This document shows, one piece after another, positions 43,285 to 52,435 of a stretch of 64,000 bases of DNA (its first letter is position 1; each line of letters opens with the position of its first letter). Both the position numbers and the translations under genes were made by a program. Origin of the DNA: JACNIV01 sp965370415 (GTDB lineage: Bacteria; Cloacimonadota; Cloacimonadia; Cloacimonadales; TCS61); the NCBI GenBank assembly GCA_965370415.1, contig CBDUTJ010000003.1:1-64000 (forward strand), read 5' to 3'. The notes under the pieces were generated by a model. The model was not told the DNA's origin, searched no databases, and saw nothing but the letters and a program-made list of their open reading frames with translations.

Positions 43285-45021
43285 ATGAATGTAGTGAATA
43301 AGATCAAATCATTGGAATGGCTCCGACAAGACATCATCGGACGAAATATATTATTTAAAACCCCATTCGGTGAAAAACCGCTTGTTTATGCAGATTATAC
43401 TGCCAGTGGAAGGTGTTTGTTTTCGATAGAGAATTATATGCTTCACCTGATGCAGTATTATGCAAATACGCACACTGAAGATGATTTTACCGGTAAAACT
43501 ATGACTGAAATTCTTCATAAAGCAGAGAGAATCATAAAGAAAATCGTTAATGCAGGTGATACGGGAAAGATCATCTTCACAGAATCCGGGACAACAGGCG
43601 GAATAACTCGACTTCAGCAAATCCTGGGAGTGTACTGGCCTCCTGCTACTAAAAAACGTATTAATACTTTTTTAGAAAGCTGTCTGGAAAGATATCCCAA
43701 AAATACAAAATGCAATCGGGAACTACGGGACTATATCATTAATAAAAAACCCATCGTTTTTGTTGGACCTTATGAGCATCATTCCAACGAAATAATGTGG
43801 CGACAAACGCTTTGCGAAGTTATCGAAATTCCTTTGAATAAAGAAGGAGAAATTGATCTTGTTGAATTGGATAAAATTGTATCCGACTCAAAGTATGATA
43901 ACCGTTTAAAGATAGGTTCATTCTCTGCTGCATCGAATGTTTCTGGAATTAAAACTCCCGTTTATAAAGTTGCCAAAATCCTGCATAAACACAATGCTAT
44001 TGCCTGTTTTGATTTTGCTGCCTGTGCTCCTTATATCGAAATTAATATGAATAAAGACAAGGAAAGCTATTTTGATGCAATTTTTCTTTCACCACATAAA
44101 TATCTCGGTGGTCCCGGGACTTCCGGAATTCTCATCATCAACGAAAATATCTACCCGAAAGACCTTCCACCATCCATCGCTGCTGGTGGAACAGTGGATT
44201 ATGTTACAAAGAAAAGAGAACAATATATAAAAGATATCGAAACCCGCGAAAAACCCGGAACTCCGGGTATTCTGCAGAATATCAAAGTTTCTTTGGTCTT
44301 CCAGTTAAAGGAAAAGGTTAGGATAAGCAATATTGAAAAAATTGAGCATTATTTTCTAAAAAAATTCTATGACAATTTCAAAAATGAAGACAGAATTACT
44401 TTCTATGGTCCTACTGAGATTCATAAGAAGATCAACATCATTCCGTTCAATATCAAACATAAAGACAGGATTTTACACCCGAAATTTGTTACCAAACTTA
44501 TGAACGATCTTTTTGGAATTCAAACCCGTGCCGGCTGCTCCTGTGCAGGTCCTTATGGTCATACACTTCTCGGCATCAGCGAAGAGATTTCCAAGTATTA
44601 TCAATGTCTTATAGGTGTTGATAAATATTCTGGACTGAAACCCGGCTGGGTCAGGGTTAATCTGCATTATGCGATTTCGATTGAAGAATTTAATTATATT
44701 GTCGATGTGTTGAAGTTCATCATTAAAAATGGTCATCTCTTCCTTCCGTATTATGAACTTGATTTCCAGACTGGTAATTGGAATCATTTGGATGAGAAAG
44801 ATTTCCAAACTCCGCTGGATCTGGATTTCGAAACATTACTGAATATGAAAAAATTTGAATTAGAAAAGAATGAAAATATTAAAGATATTTTTGAATCTAA
44901 TCTTATACAGGCAGAAAAGATAGTTAAGAATTTCAAAGAACCTGTTAATTTTGAGGTATTTGTAACCAGGTTAGAAGAACTGATGCTCTTCTATGTGATA
45001 AATTATAAGAACAAAATTTAA
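43285..45021 (+). CDS. class-V aminotransferase, cysteine desulfurase-like
   Basis: A 578-residue PLP enzyme, far longer than IscS/SufS (about 400). Motifs are YADYTASGR, FTESGTTGGITRLQQIL, a His in GPYEHHSNEIMWR, CFDFAACAPYI and the PLP lysine in SPHKYLGGPGTSG. A Cys-containing loop RAGCSCAGPYGH corresponds to the desulfurase Cys region. The last 90 residues go beyond the fold and are Glu/Lys-rich helices. No scaffold or acceptor gene lies nearby. Sulfur transfer or another beta/gamma elimination is possible; the substrate is unknown. It lies between purQ-HEPN and purH. Confidence 0.8.
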   Translation: MNVVNKIKSLEWLRQDIIGRNILFKTPFGEKPLVYADYTASGRCLFSIENYMLHLMQYYANTHTEDDFTGKTMTEILHKAERIIKKIVNAGDTGKIIFTESGTTGGITRLQQILGVYWPPATKKRINTFLESCLERYPKNTKCNRELRDYIINKKPIVFVGPYEHHSNEIMWRQTLCEVIEIPLNKEGEIDLVELDKIVSDSKYDNRLKIGSFSAASNVSGIKTPVYKVAKILHKHNAIACFDFAACAPYIEINMNKDKESYFDAIFLSPHKYLGGPGTSGILIINENIYPKDLPPSIAAGGTVDYVTKKREQYIKDIETREKPGTPGILQNIKVSLVFQLKEKVRISNIEKIEHYFLKKFYDNFKNEDRITFYGPTEIHKKINIIPFNIKHKDRILHPKFVTKLMNDLFGIQTRAGCSCAGPYGHTLLGISEEISKYYQCLIGVDKYSGLKPGWVRVNLHYAISIEEFNYIVDVLKFIIKNGHLFLPYYELDFQTGNWNHLDEKDFQTPLDLDFETLLNMKKFELEKNENIKDIFESNLIQAEKIVKNFKEPVNFEVFVTRLEELMLFYVINYKNKI

Positions 45022-45029
45022 GGATAATT

Positions 45030-46643
45030 ATGGAAAATATCAAAATTAACCGTGCTCTTATAAGCGTTTCTGATAAGACTGGAATTGCAGTATTGGCAAA
45101 AGTGCTAGAAGAATTTAAATGCGAGATAATTTCTACAGGTGGAACCAAAAAAGTGTTAGAAGATGCGGGAATAAAAGTAACAGACATTCAAGAAGTTACA
45201 GGAAACCCTGAAGCATTCGGTGGCAGAATGAAGACAATATCTTTCAATATCGAATCTGCACTTCTATTCGATAGGGAAAGAGATAAACAGGAAGCTAAAA
45301 AACTAAATATAAAGTCGATTGATATGATTGTTTGCAACTTGTATCCTTTTGCAAAAGTTAAGGAATCAGATGCTGATTTTAGCACTCTCATAGAAAATAT
45401 AGATATTGGTGGTCCCACGATGATCCGTGCTGCTGCTAAGAACTTCAAATATGTTGCCACGATTACGAATGCATCAGATTACGATGCAATAATTAAAGAA
45501 TTGCAGGAAAATGATGGCAGGCTTTCTTATGAAACCAGGTTTATGCTGATGCGAAAAGCGTTCAATCATACAGCAGATTACGATGCTTTGATCTCCACAA
45601 CAATGGACGGGCAAGCTGGAGAACGCTCATTACGCTTGGCTTTTACGGCTGGCAAGAAATTGCGTTACGGAGAAAATTCTCATCAGAAAGGATTTTTCTA
45701 CAAAGAAGTGGAAGCAGGTAATTCACTTTTCGATATGAAAGTTCTGCACGGGAAAGAGCTTTCCTACAATAATATCGGAGATATTCAGAGTGCGGTCGAT
45801 TCTGTAAAAAACCTCAAGCGGTTTGGTTGTGCTGTTATCAAACACAATAATCCCTGCGGATTAGCAGAAGGAGATAACCAGCGCAAAGTATTTGAAGATG
45901 CCTGGGCAGGCGATCCGATCTCGGCTTTCGGTTCTATCATTGCTTTCAATAAACCGGTAGATTTGGAAACTGTTGAGTTCCTGAATCTTAATAATGAAAA
46001 TAAAATGCTTCGTAAATTTGTAGAAGTTGTTATTGCACCAAAATATTCCAAAGAAGCACTGGAATATCTACAGTTTCATAAAAATTTGAGAGTTATTGAA
46101 TTTGATCCTCAAAATTCCAAACAAAAGTTTGAAGTTAAATACCTTTCAGGTTCTCTGCTGTTGCAGGATTGTGATAATAAACTTTATGAAAAGATAGAAA
46201 ATGTAACAGAAAAGCAAATTGATATTGATTTAAAAAGGGGTTTGATAGAATTTGGTATCAAAGCGATGCGACAGGTGAAATCAAATTCGATTATTATTGT
46301 TAGAGAATTAGGTGATAAAACGTATCAACTGCTGGGGATGGGAGCAGGTCAACCGAATAGATTGGTTTCTACAAAACTTGCCATAGAAAAAGCCAAAGAA
46401 AATTTAGCTAATGAGTTTACTGGAAAGGATTTTCAGGATTATTATAAAACAGAATTAGGAAAAGTCATTCTAGTGTCAGATGCGTTCTTTCCCTTTGCAG
46501 ATAATGTGGAACTGGCGGCAGAAGCAGGGATAAAAATCATTATACAACCTGGAGGTTCCATTAGAGATAAGAGAGTAATAAATAAATGCAATGAGTTAGG
46601 AATTGCAATGGTGTTCACGGGAATCAGGCATTTTAAACATTAA
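45030..46643 (+). CDS. purH: bifunctional AICAR formyltransferase / IMP cyclohydrolase
   Basis: A 537-residue ATIC. The N-terminal cyclohydrolase has ALISVSDKTGI, ISTGGTKKVLEDAG and GGRMKTI. The formyltransferase part has LRYGENSHQKGFFYKE, KHNNPCGLAEG, the QPNRLVS loop and SDAFFPFADNVELAAEAGIKIIIQPGGSIRD. It converts AICAR to FAICAR and IMP. 'aaggat' precedes the ATG. It is 8 bases after the aminotransferase stop. Confidence 0.96.
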   Translation: MENIKINRALISVSDKTGIAVLAKVLEEFKCEIISTGGTKKVLEDAGIKVTDIQEVTGNPEAFGGRMKTISFNIESALLFDRERDKQEAKKLNIKSIDMIVCNLYPFAKVKESDADFSTLIENIDIGGPTMIRAAAKNFKYVATITNASDYDAIIKELQENDGRLSYETRFMLMRKAFNHTADYDALISTTMDGQAGERSLRLAFTAGKKLRYGENSHQKGFFYKEVEAGNSLFDMKVLHGKELSYNNIGDIQSAVDSVKNLKRFGCAVIKHNNPCGLAEGDNQRKVFEDAWAGDPISAFGSIIAFNKPVDLETVEFLNLNNENKMLRKFVEVVIAPKYSKEALEYLQFHKNLRVIEFDPQNSKQKFEVKYLSGSLLLQDCDNKLYEKIENVTEKQIDIDLKRGLIEFGIKAMRQVKSNSIIIVRELGDKTYQLLGMGAGQPNRLVSTKLAIEKAKENLANEFTGKDFQDYYKTELGKVILVSDAFFPFADNVELAAEAGIKIIIQPGGSIRDKRVINKCNELGIAMVFTGIRHFKH

Positions 46644-46644
46644 C

Positions 46645-47087
46645 TAACCACGGAGCACACGGAGAACACGGAAAATGAATAAATTATTGTATGAAGAATT
46701 AACGGACAAGATAATTAAAGCTGCAATCGAGGTTCATAAGATTCTTGGACCTGGATTACTTGAATCTGCTTATGAGGAATGTTTTGTTTATGAATTAATT
46801 AAAATGGGTTTATCAATTAAGCAGCAGTTAATGATTCCGATAGAGTATAAAAATATAAAACTTAAAACGAAATACAGATTAGATTTATTAATCGAGGATA
46901 AAGTAATTATTGAAATAAAATCTGTAGAAAAACTAACTCCCGTTCACGAAGCACAGATAATTACATACTTGAAGTTAACAGGTTATGAAGTTGGATTGTT
47001 GATTAATTTTAATGAAAAATTGCTAACGAATGGAATAATTAGAAGAATTGTATAATCACCTCCGTGCTCTCCGTGAGCTCTGTGGTA
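46645..47087. repeat. inverted ctccgtg/ctctgtggt repeats flanking a GxxExxY gene
   Basis: The left copy (46645-46672, taaccacggagcacacggag) and right copy (47058-47087, cctccgtgctctccgtgagc) are imperfect reverse complements of about 28 bases. They sit tightly at the ends of the GxxExxY gene; the left copy also supplies its ribosome site. The right copy is the uninterrupted counterpart of the repeat split at 48597-48626. Confidence 0.75.
46675..47055 (+). CDS. GxxExxY family protein
   Basis: A 126-residue member of the GxxExxY family. The signature is VHKILGPGLLESAYEECFVYEL, followed by YRLDLLIEDKVIIEIKSVEKL, a PD-(D/E)xK-like pattern (D-x-x-(hydrophobic)...EIKS), and TYLKLTGYEVGLLINFN. Such proteins resemble nucleases but have no settled function, and are often found scattered as single genes. 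The short gap to purH and the flanking inverted repeats suggest that it entered as a unit. Confidence 0.92.
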   Translation: MNKLLYEELTDKIIKAAIEVHKILGPGLLESAYEECFVYELIKMGLSIKQQLMIPIEYKNIKLKTKYRLDLLIEDKVIIEIKSVEKLTPVHEAQIITYLKLTGYEVGLLINFNEKLLTNGIIRRIV

Positions 47088-47103
47088 AAAAAAGGGAGAA
47101 GAT

Positions 47104-48489
47104 ATGAATTATTTAGATAAGATTTATACTCCGCAGATAAAGAAAATACACAGCGGAAAAGTAAGAGAAAGTTTCAGGATCGATGACAATACCAGAATGA
47201 TCGTGGTTTCAGACAGGATTTCCAGTTTCGATAGTGTTCTAAATAATTTGATCCCGGATAAAGGAGCAGTATTAAACGGGATCACAAATTACTGGTTTGA
47301 AAAAACTCGCGATATTGTTGATAATCATTTTATCAAGATGATCGATCCTAATATAAGCCTGGTGAAGGAAGCCAAGCCGATTTGCGTGGAGATGATCGTA
47401 CGAGGTTATTTAACCGGCTCGATATGGCGTGGATACCAGAAAGGAAAGCATGAATTTTCCGGGATTGAAGTTCCAGATGGGCTTTCGCAAAATCAGAAAT
47501 TTGATATACCTATTCTTACTCCCACAACCAAAGAAGAACACGATCGTGAAATTACTCCTGAAGATATTGTAAAAGAAGGTTGGACTACAAAAGCAATATA
47601 TCAAAAAATGGAAAAAATTTCTTTGAAACTTTTTGAGGGCGGGACAAAAGAACTTTCTGAAAAAGGGATCATTCTGGTAGATACAAAATATGAATTCGGA
47701 ATTGTGAACGGTGAAGTAATTCTCATCGATGAAATACATACTCCCGATTCATCCAGATTCTGGGATAAATCTGCTTATAATAAAGACCCTCTGAAAGTTG
47801 ATTCGATGGATAAAGAGTTTATCCGCCAGTGGCTTCTTAATAATAAAGTAGACGGAATTATCCCGAATGTTCTTCCCGAAGATGTGATTGCCGAAGCTTC
47901 CAAACGATACATAAATATTTATGAAAAGATCGTTGGTAAAGAGTTTGAAGTTAATAGAGAAGATATTCGAGATAGAATCTATAATAACCTCTTGAAAGCT
48001 AACTTAATAAGAGACAGTTTTATTTCAATTATTATGGGTTCACCCAAAGATATTGAGCACTGTAAAAAAATTAAATCTCATCTTGATAAATATGATATTT
48101 TTATCGATATGAGAGTAATTTCTGCACATAAGAATGGAGAGCGAATTCCTGAAATTGCTGAAGTCTATAATAATTCCATTGAACCGGGATGTGTAATTGC
48201 GGTTGCTGGAAGATCGAATGGACTCGGTGGAGCACTTGCTGCAAATCTGGCTATTTCTGTTATTAACTGCCCTCCGTTCAAAGATAAAGTAGATATGATG
48301 GTAAATATAAATTCTTCTTTAATAATGCCATCAAAGACACCTGCTATGACTGTAATTGATGTTAGTTCTGCTGCTCTTGCATCTTTAAGATGTTTAAATT
48401 TAAAAAGACTGAAGGAAATTTTCAAAGATGATATTAGGAAAATAAAAGAAGATTTAAAATCAACGGATGATGAGATAAGGAATAGTTAA
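47104..48489 (+). CDS. purC-purE: SAICAR synthetase fused to class II PurE (AIR carboxylase)
   Basis: A 461-residue fusion. Residues 1-300 are PurC: HSGKVRESFRIDD, VSDRISSFDSVLNNLIPDKG, CVEMIVRGYLTGSIW and LVDTKYEFG...IDEIHTPDSSRFW. From about residue 303 comes PurE with SIIMGSPKDIEHC, VISAHKNGERI and AGRSNGLGGALAAN. AGRSNGLG is the class II signature, which uses CO2 directly and needs no PurK; class I enzymes have AGGAAHLPG. This order and class match animal PAICS. A short charged tail ends the protein. Confidence 0.94.
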   Translation: MNYLDKIYTPQIKKIHSGKVRESFRIDDNTRMIVVSDRISSFDSVLNNLIPDKGAVLNGITNYWFEKTRDIVDNHFIKMIDPNISLVKEAKPICVEMIVRGYLTGSIWRGYQKGKHEFSGIEVPDGLSQNQKFDIPILTPTTKEEHDREITPEDIVKEGWTTKAIYQKMEKISLKLFEGGTKELSEKGIILVDTKYEFGIVNGEVILIDEIHTPDSSRFWDKSAYNKDPLKVDSMDKEFIRQWLLNNKVDGIIPNVLPEDVIAEASKRYINIYEKIVGKEFEVNREDIRDRIYNNLLKANLIRDSFISIIMGSPKDIEHCKKIKSHLDKYDIFIDMRVISAHKNGERIPEIAEVYNNSIEPGCVIAVAGRSNGLGGALAANLAISVINCPPFKDKVDMMVNINSSLIMPSKTPAMTVIDVSSAALASLRCLNLKRLKEIFKDDIRKIKEDLKSTDDEIRNS

Positions 48490-48642
48490 CTACAGAGCAC
48501 ACGGATGAAAAATATGCTCATTCAATCGTCTCGATTGAATGAAATGTTTGGGTTAGACCGTCCCGGTCTGATGATAGAACACCTCCGTGCTCTCCGCCTG
48601 CTAAGCCGAAGCTTTGCGAAGGCTGGTGAGCTCTGTGGTTAA
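48487..48642. repeat. composite inverted repeat before purD with nested insert
   Basis: 'taactacagagcacacgga' (48487-48505) faces a 'cctccgtgctctccg...tgagctctgtggtt' copy ending at 48641. The loop holds the palindromes 'ttcaatcg/cgattgaa' and 'gaccg/cggtc'. The right copy is itself interrupted at 48597-48626 by 30 bases (starting cctgctaagc, ending aaggctgg). The intact host is at 47058-47087. Confidence 0.75.
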
Positions 48643-48653
48643 AAGGGAGAATT

Positions 48654-49904
48654 ATGAATATAGCAGTCATCGGTTCAGGTGGCAGGGAGCACGCAATTGC
48701 CTGGAAACTAAATCAAAGTAAATTAACAGAAAAAGTATTTGTAATTCCCGGAAATGGTGGAACTGAAAATAATGTTCCGATAGATGTAAATGATTTCGCT
48801 GAAATTAAAAACTTCTGCGAATCAAATGATGTAGAACTTGTTATTGTTGGCCCCGAAGTTCCTTTAGTAAATGGTATTGTGGATTATTTTACAAATACTC
48901 CCGTAAAGGTTTTTGGTCCTGAAAAAAAAACTGCTCAATTGGAAGGTTCCAAAGTTTTTGCGAAAAAGTTTATGAGGAAATATGGTGTGGCAACAGGTGA
49001 TTTTGAAGAATTTAATAAGATAAATTCTGCTATGAAATTTATTAAAAAAATTAAAGGTAATTGTGTAATTAAATACGACGGACTCGCAGCAGGAAAGGGC
49101 GTTTACGTTTGCTCTACAATTAAAGAAGCAGAAGATGCATTAATTGAACTAAAAGAAAAATATGGAGAAGAAGTTAAATTTTTAATAGAAGAAAAGCTAG
49201 TTGGAAGTGAGCTTTCGATACTTGGTTTTACTGACGGTAAAACGATTAAACTATTCCAAACTTCTCAGGATCATAAACAACTACTGGATGGAGATAAAGG
49301 TCCTAATACAGGTGGTATGGGAGCGTTCTGTCCTGTTCCATTTTTCAATGAAGAATTAAATAATAAGATCATAAAAGATGTTATCGAACCCACAATGAAA
49401 GGTATAAAAGCGGAGAGATTCAATTTTAAGGGAGTTGTTTATTTTGGTTTGATGATAACCGAAAAGGGTCCAGAAGTTCTGGAGTATAATGTTCGGCTTG
49501 GAGACCCGGAAACTGAGGTGGTGCTACCTGCTTTTAAAGGAGATCTTCTCAAACTTATCCTTTCTTGTTTTGATGGCTGCTTAAAAGATTTCCAGATGGA
49601 ATTCTATGATGGATATTTTGTGGATGTAGTATTGACTTCCGGTGGTTATCCGAAAGCGTATAAAAAAGGTATTACTATTTGTGGATTAGAAGAAAAGAAA
49701 GAACTTGTTTTCCACGCTGGAATAAAAAAAGAAGGTGATAAATTTCTGACAAATGGCGGACGAGTTCTAAATATTGTCGCTCACGGTGAGACTTTGGAAG
49801 AAGCAATTGATAATGCTTATGATAAAGTAAAATTATTTTATTTTGATGATATGTATTTCAGGAAAGATATTGGAAGGAGAAAAAATATTTTAGAAACTTT
49901 GTGA
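48654..49904 (+). CDS. purD: phosphoribosylamine-glycine ligase
   Basis: A 416-residue ATP-grasp enzyme that joins glycine to phosphoribosylamine to give GAR. Motifs are VIGSGGREHAIAWKL, VIVGPEVPLVNGIVD, CVIKYDGLAAGKGVYVC, EEKLVGSELSILGFTDG, QTSQDHKQLLDGDKGPNTGGMGAF and LEYNVRLGDPETEVVLPA. Length and start are normal, with 'aaaaggga' upstream. purN follows 24 bases later. Confidence 0.96.
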   Translation: MNIAVIGSGGREHAIAWKLNQSKLTEKVFVIPGNGGTENNVPIDVNDFAEIKNFCESNDVELVIVGPEVPLVNGIVDYFTNTPVKVFGPEKKTAQLEGSKVFAKKFMRKYGVATGDFEEFNKINSAMKFIKKIKGNCVIKYDGLAAGKGVYVCSTIKEAEDALIELKEKYGEEVKFLIEEKLVGSELSILGFTDGKTIKLFQTSQDHKQLLDGDKGPNTGGMGAFCPVPFFNEELNNKIIKDVIEPTMKGIKAERFNFKGVVYFGLMITEKGPEVLEYNVRLGDPETEVVLPAFKGDLLKLILSCFDGCLKDFQMEFYDGYFVDVVLTSGGYPKAYKKGITICGLEEKKELVFHAGIKKEGDKFLTNGGRVLNIVAHGETLEEAIDNAYDKVKLFYFDDMYFRKDIGRRKNILETL

Positions 49905-49928
49905 CTTAGTGCCTTTGTGGTTAAGAAT

Positions 49929-50507
49929 ATGAAAAAGAAAAAAATAGCAATCCTTATTTCCGGTCGCGGCAGCAATATGAAAGCAATTATAGAAAATATG
50001 AAAGATGGGATTCTTAAAGATTTTTGCTATGTTATAGTTGTTTTTTCCAATAAAAAAGATGCTCCAGGACTCGAAATTGCAAAAAGCTTGGGGATCTCTA
50101 CAAAAGTCATCGAATCCAAAGGAAAGAAGCGCTCGACATACAATAAATTACTGTTTGATTATCTTGATGAATTGAATCCCGATTATATTATTTTAGCAGG
50201 TTATATGAAGATAATCAGTCCCGATGTAGTTCAGAGATTTAGAAACAGAATTATCAATATCCATCCTGCTGATACTGCTCTGCATCAAGGACTTCACGGG
50301 TATGAATGGGCATTTGAAAATAAAATGGAATCTACAAAGATAACAGTTCATTTCGTGAATGAGGGACTCGATACAGGAAGGGTAATTGCGAAAAGAGAAG
50401 TAGATATTTCTGATTGCACAACAATCGAAGAAATAGAGCAGAAAGGTTTGAAAGTAGAACATCATTTTTACAGCGAGTGTTTAAAAAAAATATTTGAAAA
50501 TAATTAG
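49929..50507 (+). CDS. purN: phosphoribosylglycinamide formyltransferase
   Basis: A 192-residue folate-dependent GAR transformylase. Signatures are ILISGRGSNMKAI, YIILAGYMKIISPDVVQRFRNRIINIHPAD and TVHFVNEGLDTGRVIAKREV. The substrate-binding HPADTALHQGLHGYEWAFE loop differs from the common HPSLLPSFKGLHTHEQAL but keeps its catalytic His and Asp. The ATG at 49929 follows a repeat-derived leader; an upstream GTG would read the repeat. Confidence 0.93.
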   Translation: MKKKKIAILISGRGSNMKAIIENMKDGILKDFCYVIVVFSNKKDAPGLEIAKSLGISTKVIESKGKKRSTYNKLLFDYLDELNPDYIILAGYMKIISPDVVQRFRNRIINIHPADTALHQGLHGYEWAFENKMESTKITVHFVNEGLDTGRVIAKREVDISDCTTIEEIEQKGLKVEHHFYSECLKKIFENN

Positions 50508-50601
50508 ACGCAGATAAACACTGATTTATTATGAAAAAATTAAGAAAGCAAAATCATAAAGAATCATATTTGATCAGCGGAAATCAGCGTCAGAAGAAGA
50601 A
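50508..50601. repeat. degenerate cagata/atcagcg repeat between purN and guaA
   Basis: 'gacgcagataaacactgatt' at the left and 'gatcagcggaaatcagcgtc' at the right are inverted relatives. The same kind of pair brackets 59758-59883 before the acetyl-CoA synthetase gene. Confidence 0.6.
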
Positions 50602-50604
50602 TAA

Positions 50605-52386
50605 ATGAAAAAAATAGCAATAGTAGATTTCGGTGGCCAATACACTCATCTCATCGCGCGTAGAATCCGCGACCTGGGAATTTTCAGCGAGATCATTCAC
50701 CCCGAAAATTTTAAAACAAATGAAGAAATTGTCGGAATAATATTCTCCGGTGGACCGCGATCTGTAAATGCAGAAGATGCGTTCAGGATAAATCTCGATA
50801 TTAATAAAAATGAGATCCCGATTTTAGGTATTTGTTACGGACATCAGCTTCTGGCAAAAATGGTTGGTGGTGAAATCGAAAGTGGTGAGAACAAGGAATA
50901 CGGTTTCACTAACATAATCTGCCAAACTGATGCTGTTCTTTTTGATGGATTAGAAAAAGAACAAAAAGTATGGATGAGTCACGGAGACCACGTTTGTAAA
51001 TTGCCGAAGGATTTCAAAATTACCGCTTCCAGCGATTCCATAAAAATTGCAGCCTATGAATCCGAAACATATTTTGGTTTCCAATTCCATCCTGAAGTTA
51101 CGCACACTAGGAACGGGATGAAAATGCTGGAAAATTATATTGCTCTTTGCACGAATGAACGAAATTGGAATGTAAAGAATTTCAAACAACAATTGATAAA
51201 TGAAATCCAAGAAAAAGTAAAAAACAGGAAATTGGTTCTTCTTCTTTCGGGTGGTGTGGATTCTCTTGTTGCTCTTGAGCTCTGCATTCAGGCAATTGGG
51301 AACGAAAATGTTTACTCGATTCACATTGATACGGGCTTTATGCGTTTGAAAGAATCAAAAGAAATACTTGAACATTTTGACGAACTTGGCTTTAAAAATA
51401 TTAAAATTATCGAAGCAGAAAAGCAATATTTGAAAGAATTAAATCACATCGTTGATCCTGAACAAAAGCGAATGATAATAGGTAAATTATTTGTAGATAT
51501 TGCCAATAAAGAACTTTCCAGACTTGATCAGAATATCGATTGGATGCTGGTGCAGGGTACTATCTATCCGGATACTATCGAAAGTGGCTCCACGGACAAA
51601 GCAGCACTGATAAAGACACATCATAACCGGGTTGACGAGATAGAAAAGCTGATTGCCGAAGGAAAGATAATAGAACCTATCAAAGAACTGTATAAAGATG
51701 AAGTTCGCAAACTTGGTGAAGAACTTGGACTTCCGTACAAACTTGTTCATCGCCATCCGTTTCCCGGACCGGGATTGGCTATAAGGGTTATTTGTTCAGA
51801 TAAGACAGAACCTGAAAATGATTTTACAAAAGAAGAAGACTTAATGAATGAGATTCTCTCTGAATTCGATATGCAGGGTAAAATTCTTCCCATTAAAAGC
51901 GTGGGAGTTCAAGGTGATTTCAGAACTTATCATCATCCTGCTGTGGTTTGGTTTAAAGAAGATGAGGGAAAATCCTGGGAAAAAATAAATGAATGTTCTT
52001 CAAAAGTAATAAATAAATTAAAAACAGTAAACAGACTTGTTTTCTCTTTGAATCCTGCCGAGAATTTGAAACTTGGAAAACTATTTCTGGAAAAACAAAA
52101 CCTGGATGAACTGAGGAAAGTTGATGCAATTCTCAGAAAAAGAACAGATGATATAAAAGAGATCTGGCAGATGCCTGTTGTGCAATTACCATTAAGAAAC
52201 GCTGATAACAGTTTGTGTTATGTTATGCGGCCTGTTTGCTCGCAGGATGCGATGTCTGCCAGCGTGTATGAAATGGATTTTGGCTATTTGAAAGATATTA
52301 TTTCTAAAATTCAGGAAATTGAAAATATCGGTTATATTTTCTATGATATTACTACCAAACCTCCCGGAACTATTGAGTGGGAATAA
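50605..52386 (+). CDS. guaA: GMP synthetase, long type with extra dimerisation insert
   Basis: A 593-residue enzyme that aminates XMP using glutamine and ATP. The glutaminase domain has the Cys in GICYGHQLLA and MSHGDHV, FHPEVTHT. The ATP pyrophosphatase has LLSGGVDSLVA, then HHNRVDEIE and HRHPFPGPGLAIRVIC. The C-terminal region is about 70 residues longer than in E. coli (525). LPIKSVGVQGDFRTY and the terminal FYDITTKPPGTIEWE resemble human GMPS and not the usual bacterial form. It closes the purine cluster. Confidence 0.94.
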   Translation: MKKIAIVDFGGQYTHLIARRIRDLGIFSEIIHPENFKTNEEIVGIIFSGGPRSVNAEDAFRINLDINKNEIPILGICYGHQLLAKMVGGEIESGENKEYGFTNIICQTDAVLFDGLEKEQKVWMSHGDHVCKLPKDFKITASSDSIKIAAYESETYFGFQFHPEVTHTRNGMKMLENYIALCTNERNWNVKNFKQQLINEIQEKVKNRKLVLLLSGGVDSLVALELCIQAIGNENVYSIHIDTGFMRLKESKEILEHFDELGFKNIKIIEAEKQYLKELNHIVDPEQKRMIIGKLFVDIANKELSRLDQNIDWMLVQGTIYPDTIESGSTDKAALIKTHHNRVDEIEKLIAEGKIIEPIKELYKDEVRKLGEELGLPYKLVHRHPFPGPGLAIRVICSDKTEPENDFTKEEDLMNEILSEFDMQGKILPIKSVGVQGDFRTYHHPAVVWFKEDEGKSWEKINECSSKVINKLKTVNRLVFSLNPAENLKLGKLFLEKQNLDELRKVDAILRKRTDDIKEIWQMPVVQLPLRNADNSLCYVMRPVCSQDAMSASVYEMDFGYLKDIISKIQEIENIGYIFYDITTKPPGTIEWE

Positions 52387-52435
52387 TATAATTACGAATG
52401 ACGAATTAGTAATTACGAATTTAGTGGAGAAAAAA

